Assembly: GCA_039930465.1 (NCBI GenBank)
Contig: JBDTTU010000015.1
Location: 1 to 58,485 of the forward strand
Length of the DNA stretch: 58,485 bases
From: LMDS01 sp039930465
GTDB lineage: Bacteria; Pseudomonadota; Gammaproteobacteria; Burkholderiales; Burkholderiaceae_C
Direction: 5' to 3'
The notes beneath the pieces are model-generated. The model had not been told where the DNA came from. It searched no databases and saw only the letters and a program-made list of their open reading frames with translations. Shown one piece after another: positions 43,529 through 52,288 of the stretch (its first letter is position 1; each line of letters begins with the position of its first letter). Both the position numbers and the translations under genes were made by a program.

Positions 43529-45634
43529 TCAGAAGCTCGCTGTCAGCGACAGCCGCAGGCTGCGTGGCTCGACCGGGTGGAAGTGCGTATCGTTCACGCC
43601 TTCGGCCGGCTCGCCTTTCAGGCGCGAGGCGTAGTAGTAGTCGATGTCGCTGCCCTTGCGGTCGAAGAGGTTGAACACGTCGAGCGCGAGCTTCAGGTTC
43701 TTGTCGATCTTGTAGCCCACGCGCAGGTAGGCGAGCGTCGTGGCGTTCGAGCGCTGGCTGTTGTCTTCGATCAGCGGGCGCGGGCCGAAGTAGCGCACCT
43801 GAAACTGGCCGAACCACGGGCCCAGATCGACCACGGTCGCGCCCAGCGACACCACGGTCTGGATCGACCCGGGGATGTGCTTGCCCACGCCGGGGTCGGC
43901 CGGGTCGGGCTCGGTGAAGCGCGAGCGCGAGGCTGACAAGTCGGCATCGAGCAGCAACCAGGGCGCGGCCACGTAGTGGTTGTTCCATTCGACGCCATGG
44001 CGCTTGCTGGCGCGGCTCGGTTCGGTTTCGCCGGCGTCGCCGACGAAGAGCAGCTCGGAGTCGAGCTTCAGGGCCCACAGCGCGAGCGAACTCTGCAGGC
44101 CGGGAATCACCTCGGTGCGCGCACCGAGCTCGAAGCCCTTCGAGCGCACCAGCGGGTCGACCGGGTTGATGGCCGGGCCGTTCGGGTCTTTCGCGGCCAC
44201 GGTGGCCACCGTGCCGCGGGCATCGTTGCTGTGGAAGCCGTAACCCGCGTTGGCAAAAAACTCGGTCTTGTTCCACGGGCCGAAGATCAGCGAGAGCTTG
44301 GGCGATGCGATGCTGGCGCTCTTGCTGCCGCTGTTGCGCGCGATCGAGCTGTCGACCTTGAAGTCGAACCGATCGGCACGCAGACCCACGATGCTGCGCA
44401 GCCAGGGTGCCCACTGCGTGGCCGCCTCGCCGTAGACGCCGGCACTGGTCTGGCGCACCGTGCTCTCCTGGAGGGTTGCAGCGCGCACCCGTGCCACGGT
44501 GCTGTACAGGCCGACCGGGTCGAGCCGGTCGTGGCGCAGCTGCAGCCCGGCGGTGACGACGGTGTCACGCCCGCCGAACTGCATGTTCCAGCTGCGGCTC
44601 GTGGCCAGGCCGAAAAGCTTGCGCCGCTCGGCCTGTTCGAACTGGTCACCGTTGGTGGCGGCTGGGTCGAGGTCGATCGGGTTCTCCAGAAAATAGCTGA
44701 AGTTCGAATACAGGTCGAGCCGCGATTGCACCGCGTAGGCGTTCAGCTTGATGCTGCCGTCGGCCATCAGGCGCTCGGTTTCGAACGACAGGCTGTAGCG
44801 TGCCGTGCGGCCTCCGTCGCTTGCGTCGAGCGCGCCGAAGCGCCCGACCAGACCCTGGTCGACCGCACGCTGCGGGATCTGGTCGGTCGAGTTCCAGCCG
44901 GCCGAATAAGCCATCGCGGTGACCGCCGTCTTGTTGTTCGCATCACCGAAGCTGTAGCGCAGCACACCGTTGGTGCGGTGAAACTTTTCCGGGCTCTCCC
45001 AGGGGCCGTTGTTGTGGGCGGCTTCCAGGGCATAGAGCAGCTTGCCGCTGCCGACGGCGGTCGAATTCGCGACCAGCCCGCGCCAGTAGGCGTTCTCGCC
45101 CAGAGTGACCGAGGCGATGCCGCTTGGCAAGCTGTCGAACAGGCGCAAACGTGCCGTGCCCGCAGAAGCGAAGTCGCCCTCGTCGGCGTAGTAGGGGCCT
45201 TTTTTGTAGTCGATGCGGTTCACCAGCTCGGGCAGCAGCCAGTTCAGATCGCTGTAGCCATGGCCGTGCGCGTGGGTGGGCATGTTCACCGGCATGCCGC
45301 CGACGAAGCTTGCGAAGTCGGTGCCGTGGTCGAGGTTGAAGCCGCGCAGGAAATACTGGTTCGCCTTGCCGTCGCCGCTGTGCTGCGTGACGATCACGCC
45401 GGGCACGAATTCCAGCACCTCGGCCGGGCGCAGCGTAGGCCTGCTTTCGATCAGCTTTGAAGTCACGCTGCCCTGGCTGGCGGCGTCGGAGCTGCCCACC
45501 GCATTGTCGTAGTTGCCCTGCACGAGCACCGGCGCGAGCTGCGCCGTCTGGGTGGCCTGCTGCGCGCTCGAGGCGCTGCCGATGGCGGCCAGGCCCAGCG
45601 CCATGGCGCTGCGTCGAAAGGGAAGCTTGATCAT
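43529..45634 (-). CDS. TonB-dependent outer-membrane receptor, probably for nickel
   Basis: This is an outer-membrane receptor of 701 aa with a signal peptide (AMALGLAAIGSASSAQQ), a plug domain (PAEVLEFVPGVIVTQHSGDGKANQYFLRGFN) and a beta-barrel ending in the aromatic C-terminus LRLSLTASF. The plug loop NMPTHAHGHGYSDLNWL is His-rich, which suits a metal or metallophore ligand. The gene follows a NikR-type regulator on the same strand across 200 bp that hold an AT-rich palindrome, so nickel-dependent repression is the best guess. No siderophore-specific features were seen. Confidence 0.88.
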   Translation of the reverse strand: MIKLPFRRSAMALGLAAIGSASSAQQATQTAQLAPVLVQGNYDNAVGSSDAASQGSVTSKLIESRPTLRPAEVLEFVPGVIVTQHSGDGKANQYFLRGFNLDHGTDFASFVGGMPVNMPTHAHGHGYSDLNWLLPELVNRIDYKKGPYYADEGDFASAGTARLRLFDSLPSGIASVTLGENAYWRGLVANSTAVGSGKLLYALEAAHNNGPWESPEKFHRTNGVLRYSFGDANNKTAVTAMAYSAGWNSTDQIPQRAVDQGLVGRFGALDASDGGRTARYSLSFETERLMADGSIKLNAYAVQSRLDLYSNFSYFLENPIDLDPAATNGDQFEQAERRKLFGLATSRSWNMQFGGRDTVVTAGLQLRHDRLDPVGLYSTVARVRAATLQESTVRQTSAGVYGEAATQWAPWLRSIVGLRADRFDFKVDSSIARNSGSKSASIASPKLSLIFGPWNKTEFFANAGYGFHSNDARGTVATVAAKDPNGPAINPVDPLVRSKGFELGARTEVIPGLQSSLALWALKLDSELLFVGDAGETEPSRASKRHGVEWNNHYVAAPWLLLDADLSASRSRFTEPDPADPGVGKHIPGSIQTVVSLGATVVDLGPWFGQFQVRYFGPRPLIEDNSQRSNATTLAYLRVGYKIDKNLKLALDVFNLFDRKGSDIDYYYASRLKGEPAEGVNDTHFHPVEPRSLRLSLTASF

Positions 45635-45705
45635 GATGGCGTGCCCGGGAGGATGGATGTCGATCAGTGCCTTACGCCGGAACGCGCCCGCTGGATTCGC
45701 GTTTG

Positions 45706-45732
45706 GTAGGAATATTCTCTATTTGTTCTTAC
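45706..45732. promoter_or_regulatory. Candidate NikR operator before the TonB receptor gene
   Basis: GTAGGA-N15-TCTTAC, an inverted repeat with one mismatch per arm pair, lies in the only AT-rich patch of the gap between nikR and the receptor. The known Escherichia coli NikR site is GTATGA-N16-TCATAC. The half sites and spacing are similar but not identical. Confidence 0.45.
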
Positions 45733-45834
45733 AACCAGTGTGCATTCGACGTGCAAGGCTGGCAAGCGCCATCGGGTCAGGCAGCGACGGAAGCGGGCGC
45801 TTGCGAAACGGCGCAGCCGACTGCGCCTGGTGAC

Positions 45835-46317
45835 TCAGGTCGACGGTCTCAGGTGCACGTGCGGTGCGGCGTGCGCCGCGCGGCCGCGTGCGGCCTGGGC
45901 ACCGTGCGGTTCGTGCAGGTCTACCCTGATGAGATTGAGCTTGCCGTGGTGCACGCCGCGCTCGGCGCAGATCGCATCGGCAAACGCACTCACCTGCGCG
46001 GTCTGTCCGCGCAGGATCACCGTTTCCAGGCAATGGTCATGGTCGAGGTGCGCGTGCATGCTCGAGATGGTGAGGTCGTGGTGATCGTGCTGCAGCGCCG
46101 TCAAGCGCTCGGCCAGGTCACGCTCGTGGTGGTTGAACACGTAAGACAGGCAGGCCACACAGTGTTTGCCGGCCGAGCCGCCGGGCTGCGACTTGCCGAG
46201 CTCCGCGCGCAGCAAGTCGCGCACGGCCTCGGAGCGGTTCGCGTATTGGCGTTGTGTCATCCAAGCGTCGAACTGCTCGGCCAATCGGGCGTCGAGGGAG
46301 ATCGTGAATCGTTCCAT
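45835..46317 (-). CDS. nikR: Nickel-responsive regulator NikR
   Basis: NikR represses nickel uptake genes when nickel is plentiful. The 160-aa protein has an N-terminal ribbon-helix-helix domain (MERFTISLDARLAEQFDAWM, then YANRSEAVRDLLRAEL) and a C-terminal ACT-like metal domain with the nickel ligands in SSMHAHLDHDHCLETVILRG (His, His, His and Cys). The tail after residue 135 is longer and Ala/His-rich compared with E. coli NikR (133 aa). Its likely target is the TonB receptor gene directly downstream on the same strand. Confidence 0.93.
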   Translation of the reverse strand: MERFTISLDARLAEQFDAWMTQRQYANRSEAVRDLLRAELGKSQPGGSAGKHCVACLSYVFNHHERDLAERLTALQHDHHDLTISSMHAHLDHDHCLETVILRGQTAQVSAFADAICAERGVHHGKLNLIRVDLHEPHGAQAARGRAAHAAPHVHLRPST

Positions 46318-46363
46318 GGGAAGCTCCGGGGCAGCGTGCGCGCACTGTAGCGCGCCCGTGCGC

Positions 46364-47167
46364 TCAGGCGCATTCGACCTGGATCACCTCGCGCGTGTCG
46401 CCTTCGATGCGCACCGCCGTGAGCTGCCGGCCCCAGACGCAGCCGGTGTCCAGCGCCAGCAGATCGGGCCGGTTGATCAGGCCGAGCGAGGCCCAGTGGC
46501 CGAACGCGATCGGCACGCCGTGGGTGCGCCGGCCCGGCACTTCGAACCATGGGAAGAAGCCCGCGGGTGCGGCGCCGGCACCTTCCTTGGTCACGAGGTC
46601 GAGCGTGCCGTCGGCCGAGACAAAACGCGCCCGCGTCAGCGTGTTGACGATGAAACGCAAGCGCTCCATGCCTTGCAGGGAATCGCTCCAGCGCGCCGGC
46701 TGGTCGCCGTACATCGCGGCAAGGAAGTCGCCCACCGCCGCGCTTTGCAGTACCTGTTCGACTTCGCCCGCGAGCGCCAGCGTTGCCGCCAGATCCCACT
46801 GCGGCGCCACGCCGGCGTGCACCATCAGCCAGCCGTGTTCGTGCACCGCCAAACGCTGGTGGCGCAACCAGTCGAGCCAGCGCGAACGGTCGGGGGCGTC
46901 GAGAATTTCCGCCAGCGTGTCGCTCTTGTGAGGCAGCCGCACGCCGTGCGCCACCGCGAGCAGATTCAGGTCGTGGTTGCCGAGCAGGCAGGTGGCGGCG
47001 TTGCCCAGGCCGTGCAGGCGGCGCAGCGTGGCGAGCGATGCCGGGCCGCGGTTGATCAGGTCGCCCAGCACCCAGAGGCGGTCGCGCGAGGGCGAAAAAG
47101 CGATCTTCGCGAGCAGGCGCTCGAGCGCGTCGCAGCAGCCTTGCACATCGCCGATCAGGTAGTTCAT
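46364..47167 (-). CDS. apaH: Bis(5'-nucleosyl)-tetraphosphatase, symmetrical
   Basis: ApaH hydrolyses Ap4A to two ADP and can remove Np4 caps from RNA. The 267-aa protein has the metallophosphatase motifs MNYLIGDVQGCCDALERLL, LWVLGDLINRGP, LLGNHDLNLLAV and MVHAGVAPQWD, and the family block WFEVPGRRTHGVPIAFGHWA. It is usual in length. The gene is divergent from the CNNM gene across 81 bp. Confidence 0.96.
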   Translation of the reverse strand: MNYLIGDVQGCCDALERLLAKIAFSPSRDRLWVLGDLINRGPASLATLRRLHGLGNAATCLLGNHDLNLLAVAHGVRLPHKSDTLAEILDAPDRSRWLDWLRHQRLAVHEHGWLMVHAGVAPQWDLAATLALAGEVEQVLQSAAVGDFLAAMYGDQPARWSDSLQGMERLRFIVNTLTRARFVSADGTLDLVTKEGAGAAPAGFFPWFEVPGRRTHGVPIAFGHWASLGLINRPDLLALDTGCVWGRQLTAVRIEGDTREVIQVECA

Positions 47168-47248
47168 GCCGCGATCCTAAGCCGGCCAACGCAGGCGACC
47201 CGATCCGATTCTGCTAATCTGGTCGCTTCGAATCGCCGCGCAGGCCGC

Positions 47249-48559
47249 ATGGACGTTGCCCTTCTGATCTTTCTGGTTTTGCTCAACGCGCTGTTCGCGA
47301 TGTCCGAGATGGCGCTCACGGCCAGCCGCAAGGCGCGCCTGCAAGTCATGCTCGAAGCCGGCGAAGCCGGCGCGCAGGCCGCGATGGACCTGCACGACAA
47401 CCCGACCAAGTTTCTCTCGGTGGTGCAGATCGGCATCACCTCGATCGGTGTGCTCAACGGCATCGTCGGCGACGCTGCCTTCTCGGCGCCGTTCGCCGCC
47501 TGGCTGCACCTCACCTTCGGCATTCACGACAAGGCTGCCGACATCACCGCGACCGCGATGGTGGTGATCAGCATCACCTTCGTGACCATCATCTTCGGCG
47601 AGCTGGTGCCCAAGCGCTTTGGCCTGATGTACCCCGAAGCGGTGGCCCGGCGCGTGGCGCTGCCGATGGAATGGCTCTCGCTGATCGCGCGGCCGTTCGT
47701 GAAGCTGCTGTCGTGGTGCACCAACGGCACGCTGAGGCTGATGGGCGTGACCGGCAGCCCCGACCGCAGCGTGACCGAAGAAGAGATCGCGGCCAGCCTC
47801 GAAGAAGGGCTCGATGCGGGCGTGATCGAAGCGCAGGAACACCAGATGGTGCGCAACGTGTTCCGGCTCGACGATCGGCAGGTCGGCTCGATGATGATCC
47901 CGCGCGCCGAGATCGCCTGGCTCGACGTGGCGGCCACGCCCGCCGACGTGTTGGCGATCGTCGGCGCAGACGAGCACTCGCGCTACGCGGTGTGCCGCAA
48001 TGGCCTGGACGATGTGCTCGGCGTGATCTCGGCGCAGAGCCTGCTGCAGCAGGTGATGCGCGGGCAAACGCTGTCGCTCACCGAGAACCTGGAATCGCCG
48101 GTGTTCGTGCCCGAAACGCTGTCGGGCATGGAACTGCTGGAGCAGTTTCGCGCGTCGAGCGCACAGATCGTCTTCGTGGTCGACGAATACGGCGAGGTGC
48201 AGGGCATCATCACCGTGCGTGATGTACTGGAAGCCATCACCGGCGAGTTCGCCACCCCGACCGCCGAAGACTCCTGGGCGGTGCAGCGTGAAGACGGCAG
48301 CTGGCTCTTCGACGGCCTGATCCCGGTGCCCGAGCTGAAAGACCGGCTCGCGTTCAAGGAACTGCCCGAAGAAGACCGTGGCCGCTACAACACGCTGGCC
48401 GGCATGATCATGCTGCTGCTCGGGCGCCTGCCCAACACCACCGATTCGGTCGAGTGGAGCGGCTGGCGCTTCGAGGTGGTCGATCTCGACGGCAAGCGGG
48501 TCGACAAGGTGCTGGCCAGCCGGCTCGCGGCCGAGGTGGAACTGCAGCATCTGGCCTGA
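47249..48559 (+). CDS. CNNM/CorC-like membrane protein with CBS pair (hemolysin family)
   Basis: This is a predicted divalent-cation exporter or regulator of 436 aa. The N-terminal DUF21/CNNM membrane domain has about four helices (MDVALLIFLVLLNALFAMSE, FLSVVQIGITSIGVLNGIVG, VVISITFVTIIFGELVPKRF). A CBS pair follows (DRQVGSMMIPRAEIAWLDV, FVVDEYGEVQGIITVRDVLE), then a C-terminal CorC/HlyC domain (DGLIPVPELKDRL, GWRFEVVDLDGKRVDKV). The start is the ATG at MDVALL. The gene is divergent from apaH and 64 bp upstream of pcaB. Confidence 0.92.
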   Translation: MDVALLIFLVLLNALFAMSEMALTASRKARLQVMLEAGEAGAQAAMDLHDNPTKFLSVVQIGITSIGVLNGIVGDAAFSAPFAAWLHLTFGIHDKAADITATAMVVISITFVTIIFGELVPKRFGLMYPEAVARRVALPMEWLSLIARPFVKLLSWCTNGTLRLMGVTGSPDRSVTEEEIAASLEEGLDAGVIEAQEHQMVRNVFRLDDRQVGSMMIPRAEIAWLDVAATPADVLAIVGADEHSRYAVCRNGLDDVLGVISAQSLLQQVMRGQTLSLTENLESPVFVPETLSGMELLEQFRASSAQIVFVVDEYGEVQGIITVRDVLEAITGEFATPTAEDSWAVQREDGSWLFDGLIPVPELKDRLAFKELPEEDRGRYNTLAGMIMLLLGRLPNTTDSVEWSGWRFEVVDLDGKRVDKVLASRLAAEVELQHLA

Positions 48560-48623
48560 ACGTGTTGGTGCTGCGATAGCATCGCTGCCACACGGCCAGC
48601 CGGGCCGAACCGAGACCGTTTCA

Positions 48624-50015
48624 ATGTCTGCTTTGGTGTTCGAACGATTCTTGTCCACGCCCGAGATGATCGAGGCCTTCGGCGAAGTGGCGATCGTTCA
48701 AGGCATGCTCGACTTCGAGGCCGCGCTGGCACGTGCACAGGCTGCGGCCGGGGTCATTCCGGCATCGGCAGGGGAAGTGATCGCTGATGCCTGCCGCGTC
48801 GAAGGATTCGACCTGAACGCCATCGTCGCTGCAAGTTCCGTGGCCGGCACGCTCGCGATCCCGCTGGTCAAGCAACTGCAGGTGGCCGTGGCGCAAACCG
48901 ATGCCGAAGCCGCGGGTTACGTGCACTGGGGCAGCACCAGCCAGGACGTGATCGACACCGCGATGGTGCTCGCCACCCGACGCGCGCTGGCACTGATCGA
49001 CCTGCGCTTGTGCGACCTGATCAACGCGCTCTTCGGCCTGGCACACCGCCATGGCGATGTGCCGCTGCTTGGCCGCACGCTGATGCAGCCGGCGCAGGTC
49101 ATCAGCTTCGGCTTCAAGCTCGTGAGCTGGGTGGCGCCGCTGGTGCGCGGCCGGGCGCGGCTGGAGCGCGCCGCACAGGCGGCGCTGAAGCTGCAGCTCG
49201 GCGGCGCGGTGGGCACGCTTTCGGTGATGGGCGATGCGGGCGCTTTGGTCGCCGACCACATGGCCGCCGCCCTGCAGCTCGGGCGGCCGCTCGGCGCGTG
49301 GCACACGCAACGCGACGAGTGGGTTGCGCTCGGTTGCGAGGTCGGCCTGCTGTGCGGCTCGCTCGGCAAGATCGCGAAAGACATCTCGCTGCTGGCGCAG
49401 GGCGAGATCGGCGAAGTGGCCGAGCCCAGCGGCGGTGGCCGCGGAGGTTCGTCGGCCATGCCGCACAAGCGCAACCCGGTCGCGTCGATGATCGCGCTGG
49501 CCGCGGCCACGCGCGCGCCTCACCGTGTGGCTGCCCTGCTGGCAGCCATGCCACAAGAGCATGAACGTGGCCTGGGCAATTGGCAGGCCGAGCTGGCCGA
49601 GTGGCCGGGTTTGTTCATGTCGGCGCACGGCGCGGTGCATGCGCTGGCCGACGCGGCGGCGGGTCTGGTGGTCGACCCGCAGCGCATGCGTGCGAACATC
49701 GACGCGTTGCAGGGGCTCGTGTTCGCCGAGGGCGCCTCGATGCTGCTGGCGCGCCATGTCGGCAAGGCGAACGCACACTCGCTGCTTGAATCACTTTCGA
49801 GGAAAGCCGTGACTGATCAGCGCCACTTGCTCGACCTGACACTCGAAGCCGTCGCGGCCGACCCCTCTTTGCAGAAGCTCGTCGACCCCAACGAGCTGCG
49901 CGCCGTGTTCGACGCCGACGCCGCCGCGCGCCGCGCCAGCGCGCTGGCCGGCCCACAACTCGTGGCGCTCGCCGCCTCGCACCACGCTCATTCCCAAACG
50001 GACTCGAACCCATGA
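48624..50015 (+). CDS. pcaB: 3-Carboxy-cis,cis-muconate cycloisomerase
   Basis: PcaB converts 3-carboxymuconate, from protocatechuate 3,4-cleavage, to 4-carboxymuconolactone. The 463-aa protein belongs to the fumarase/aspartase superfamily, with VHWGSTSQDVIDTAMVL and the signature GGSSAMPHKRNPVASM. The C-terminal region (LARHVGKANAHSLLES) is typical of PcaB. The stop overlaps the start of the PcaC-PcaD fusion gene (ATGA at 50012-50015). The dioxygenase genes pcaGH that supply its substrate are not in the window. Confidence 0.95.
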   Translation: MSALVFERFLSTPEMIEAFGEVAIVQGMLDFEAALARAQAAAGVIPASAGEVIADACRVEGFDLNAIVAASSVAGTLAIPLVKQLQVAVAQTDAEAAGYVHWGSTSQDVIDTAMVLATRRALALIDLRLCDLINALFGLAHRHGDVPLLGRTLMQPAQVISFGFKLVSWVAPLVRGRARLERAAQAALKLQLGGAVGTLSVMGDAGALVADHMAAALQLGRPLGAWHTQRDEWVALGCEVGLLCGSLGKIAKDISLLAQGEIGEVAEPSGGGRGGSSAMPHKRNPVASMIALAAATRAPHRVAALLAAMPQEHERGLGNWQAELAEWPGLFMSAHGAVHALADAAAGLVVDPQRMRANIDALQGLVFAEGASMLLARHVGKANAHSLLESLSRKAVTDQRHLLDLTLEAVAADPSLQKLVDPNELRAVFDADAAARRASALAGPQLVALAASHHAHSQTDSNP

Positions 50016-51247
50016 ACACGCCCGCCGACAAGCCTGCCAAGCTGCAAGACGATTTCGACCGCGGCCTGACGAACCGCCGCGCGGTGCTCGGTGACGCCTG
50101 GGTCGACAAGTCGGTCAACAACGCCAACGAGTTCAACGCCGAGTTCCAGAGCCTGATCACACGCTATGCGTGGCACGACATCTGGGGCCGCCCGGGCCTC
50201 GACCACACCACCCGCCGCCTGCTCGTGCTCGGCATGACGATGGGGCTGGCGCGCTGGGAAGAATTCGAGCTGCACTGCAAGGCCGCAGTTCGTGGCGGCG
50301 TGCCGCTTGGCAAGATCAAAGAAACGCTGATGCAAGGCGCGATCTACTGTGGTGTGCCGGCCGCCAACACCGCCTTCAAGCTCACGATGGACATCCTGCG
50401 CGAAGAAGGCTTGCTGCCGGCGCCGCAGCCGCTCTCGGCCGCGGTGCGGGTGGCCACGCACCACACCTTCAGCCAGCCACAACTGCGCGCGGCCGCGCAG
50501 GGCTTGGCCGGTGCTGCGCCGGTGGTGCTGAGCCACGCGCTCGGGCTCGACCTGCACATGTGGGACGGCCTGGCCGCCGAGCTCGCCAGCACGCGCGAGG
50601 TGCTGCGCTACGACCACCGCGGCCACGGCGGCTCGGCGGTGCCGGCCGGGCCGTACTCGATGGACGACCTGGTCGACGATGCGGCACGCCTGATCCGCGA
50701 ATGGGGCCGCGGCCCGGTCGTGTGGGTGGGCCTGTCGATGGGTGGCATGGTCGGGCAGGGGTTGGCGGTGCGCCACCCGGAACTCGTGAAGGCGCTCGTG
50801 CTCGCCAACACCAGCTCGAAGTACCCCGAGGCCGCCGCGGCGGTTTTCGCGCAGCGCGTTCATGCCGTGCAAACCGGTGGCATGGCGGCCATCGTCGACT
50901 CGGTGATGGAGCGTTACTTCAGCGCGGCCTTCCGCGCCGGGCAGCCCGAGGCGGTGGCCGCCGCGCGTGCCACCGTGTTGCGCTGCGACACCGCCGGCTA
51001 CGCCGCCTGCTGCCAGGCGGTCGGCGGCGTCGACTGGCTCGGCCGGCTGAACACCGTGCAGTGCTCGACGTTGATCATCGCCGGCGCGCTCGACGTGGGC
51101 GCGCCGGTGGCGATGTCGCAGGCCATGGCCGAACGCATTCCCGGCGCCGAACTGGTGGTGTTCGACGAGGCCTCGCACTTGAGCGTCGCCGAACAGCCGG
51201 CGCTGTTCGCGCAGGCGATTCAGCGTTTCCTCGCGCGCGTGGGCTGA
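50012..51247 (+). CDS. pcaCD: Fused 4-carboxymuconolactone decarboxylase / enol-lactone hydrolase (PcaC-PcaD order)
   Basis: This protein of 411 aa combines two steps, 4-carboxymuconolactone to beta-ketoadipate enol-lactone to beta-ketoadipate. Residues 1-135 are the carboxymuconolactone decarboxylase domain (RRAVLGDAWVDKSVNNANEF, ARWEEFELHCKAAVRGGV, AIYCGVPAANTAFK). Residues 160-411 are the alpha/beta hydrolase (DHRGHGGS, Ser in VWVGLSMGGMVGQGLA, Asp near AGALDVGAP, His in EASHLSVAEQP). In PcaL of actinobacteria the hydrolase comes first; here the order is reversed. The ATG overlaps the pcaB stop. Confidence 0.93.
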   Translation: MNTPADKPAKLQDDFDRGLTNRRAVLGDAWVDKSVNNANEFNAEFQSLITRYAWHDIWGRPGLDHTTRRLLVLGMTMGLARWEEFELHCKAAVRGGVPLGKIKETLMQGAIYCGVPAANTAFKLTMDILREEGLLPAPQPLSAAVRVATHHTFSQPQLRAAAQGLAGAAPVVLSHALGLDLHMWDGLAAELASTREVLRYDHRGHGGSAVPAGPYSMDDLVDDAARLIREWGRGPVVWVGLSMGGMVGQGLAVRHPELVKALVLANTSSKYPEAAAAVFAQRVHAVQTGGMAAIVDSVMERYFSAAFRAGQPEAVAAARATVLRCDTAGYAACCQAVGGVDWLGRLNTVQCSTLIIAGALDVGAPVAMSQAMAERIPGAELVVFDEASHLSVAEQPALFAQAIQRFLARVG

Positions 51248-51271
51248 CGACGCTGGGGTGGCTGCGCCGGG

Positions 51272-52201
51272 TCAGTCGCGGCCCGTTGCACCGGACTTTC
51301 CATCGCTGAACAGCTCGAACAAGATCCCGCGCAGCCAGCGGTTGGCGGGTGCGCGGTGGTACTTGGCATGCCAGAAGACATTGATCGCGATGTCGGGCAG
51401 CTTCGCCGGGTGTGCCACCTTCACCAGACCGAAGGGGCCCAGCAATCGATCCGCGAGACGTTCCGGCACGGTCGCGATCAGGTCCGAGCCCTGCAGGATG
51501 TGGCCGACGCTCACGTAGTGGGGCACGTTGAGGCGAATCGAACGTTCGACGCCACTGCGCTGGAGCAACTCGTCGACCTTGCTGTGCCCCGTGCCGGCCG
51601 AAACGACCACGAGGTGTTCGGCGGCCGAGAACTCGGCCTGCGACATCTTTCGCTTGTCGAGCCGGTGGCCGCGCCGCATCAGGCAGACATAACTCTGCAT
51701 GAACAGGCGGCGCTGAAAGAAGCCTCCCTTGAGTTGCGGCAACAGCCCGATCGCGATGTCGACCTTGCCGGCCTCGAGGTCGTCGCGCACATTGACCATC
51801 GTGTTGCGCACGGTGCTTAGCGTGACGCCGGGCGCATCGCGCCGCAGGCGCTCGATCAACGCCGGCAGGAAGTAGATCTCGCCGATGTCGGTCATGCCGA
51901 TCGTGAACGAGCGCTGCGCGCTCTTCGGCTCGAAGCTGCTGCGTTGATTGACTCCGCTGTGAATCATCGCCAGCGCATAACTCACCGATTCGGCGAGCTG
52001 GTCGGCATAGGGCGTGGGTTCCATGCCCTTCGGCGTGCGCAGGAACAACTCGTCGCCCAGCAGCTTGCGCAACTTGGCGAGTGAGTTGCTCACCGCCGGC
52101 TGCGACACCCCCAGGCTCTCGGCGGCCTTCGACACGCGCCGATCGACGAGCAACTGGTTGAAGACGACGAGCAGGTTCAGATCGAGTTCGTGCAGTTCCA
52201 T
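51272..52201 (-). CDS. nagR: LysR-family salicylate-responsive regulator (NagR/NahR-like)
   Basis: This LysR activator of 309 aa is strikingly like NahR/NagR: LDLNLLVVFNQLLVDRRVS in the HTH, TPYADQLAE, ERSF-like QRSFTIGMTDIGEIYFLP, GTGHSKVDELLQRSGVERSI, and AINVFWHAKYH near the C-terminus. NahR/NagR bind salicylate and activate nag/nah operons. The start is the ATG at MELHELDLN, matching NahR; a TTG seven codons upstream is the alternative. It is divergent from nagAa across a palindromic LysR-type site. Confidence 0.93.
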   Translation of the reverse strand: MELHELDLNLLVVFNQLLVDRRVSKAAESLGVSQPAVSNSLAKLRKLLGDELFLRTPKGMEPTPYADQLAESVSYALAMIHSGVNQRSSFEPKSAQRSFTIGMTDIGEIYFLPALIERLRRDAPGVTLSTVRNTMVNVRDDLEAGKVDIAIGLLPQLKGGFFQRRLFMQSYVCLMRRGHRLDKRKMSQAEFSAAEHLVVVSAGTGHSKVDELLQRSGVERSIRLNVPHYVSVGHILQGSDLIATVPERLADRLLGPFGLVKVAHPAKLPDIAINVFWHAKYHRAPANRWLRGILFELFSDGKSGATGRD

Positions 52202-52223
52202 GGCCGCCAGCGGCTCCTTCAAA

Positions 52224-52240
52224 TATCACTGTGAGTGATA
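52224..52240. promoter_or_regulatory. LysR-type palindrome between nagR and nagAa
   Basis: TATCACT-GTG-AGTGATA is a perfect 7-bp-arm palindrome containing T-N11-A, the form of LysR-family sites. It lies 23 bp from the nagR start and 49 bp from the nagAa start, so it could control both. An AT-rich patch (TTATATCTGAAAT) beyond it may hold the nag promoter. Confidence 0.6.
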
Positions 52241-52288
52241 CGCCTTATATCTGAAATCCCATTGGCTGATTGCGCCGGCAGGGCGAAC

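Noticed and set aside
43133..43936. Plus-strand frame of 267 codons running through the tRNA-Ser genes
   Set aside because: It covers a structural tRNA and the antisense of the TonB receptor end, so it cannot be a real gene.
43976..45460. Plus-strand open frame of 494 codons opposite the TonB receptor
   Set aside because: It has no domain, and the receptor on the minus strand is clear from plug and barrel motifs.
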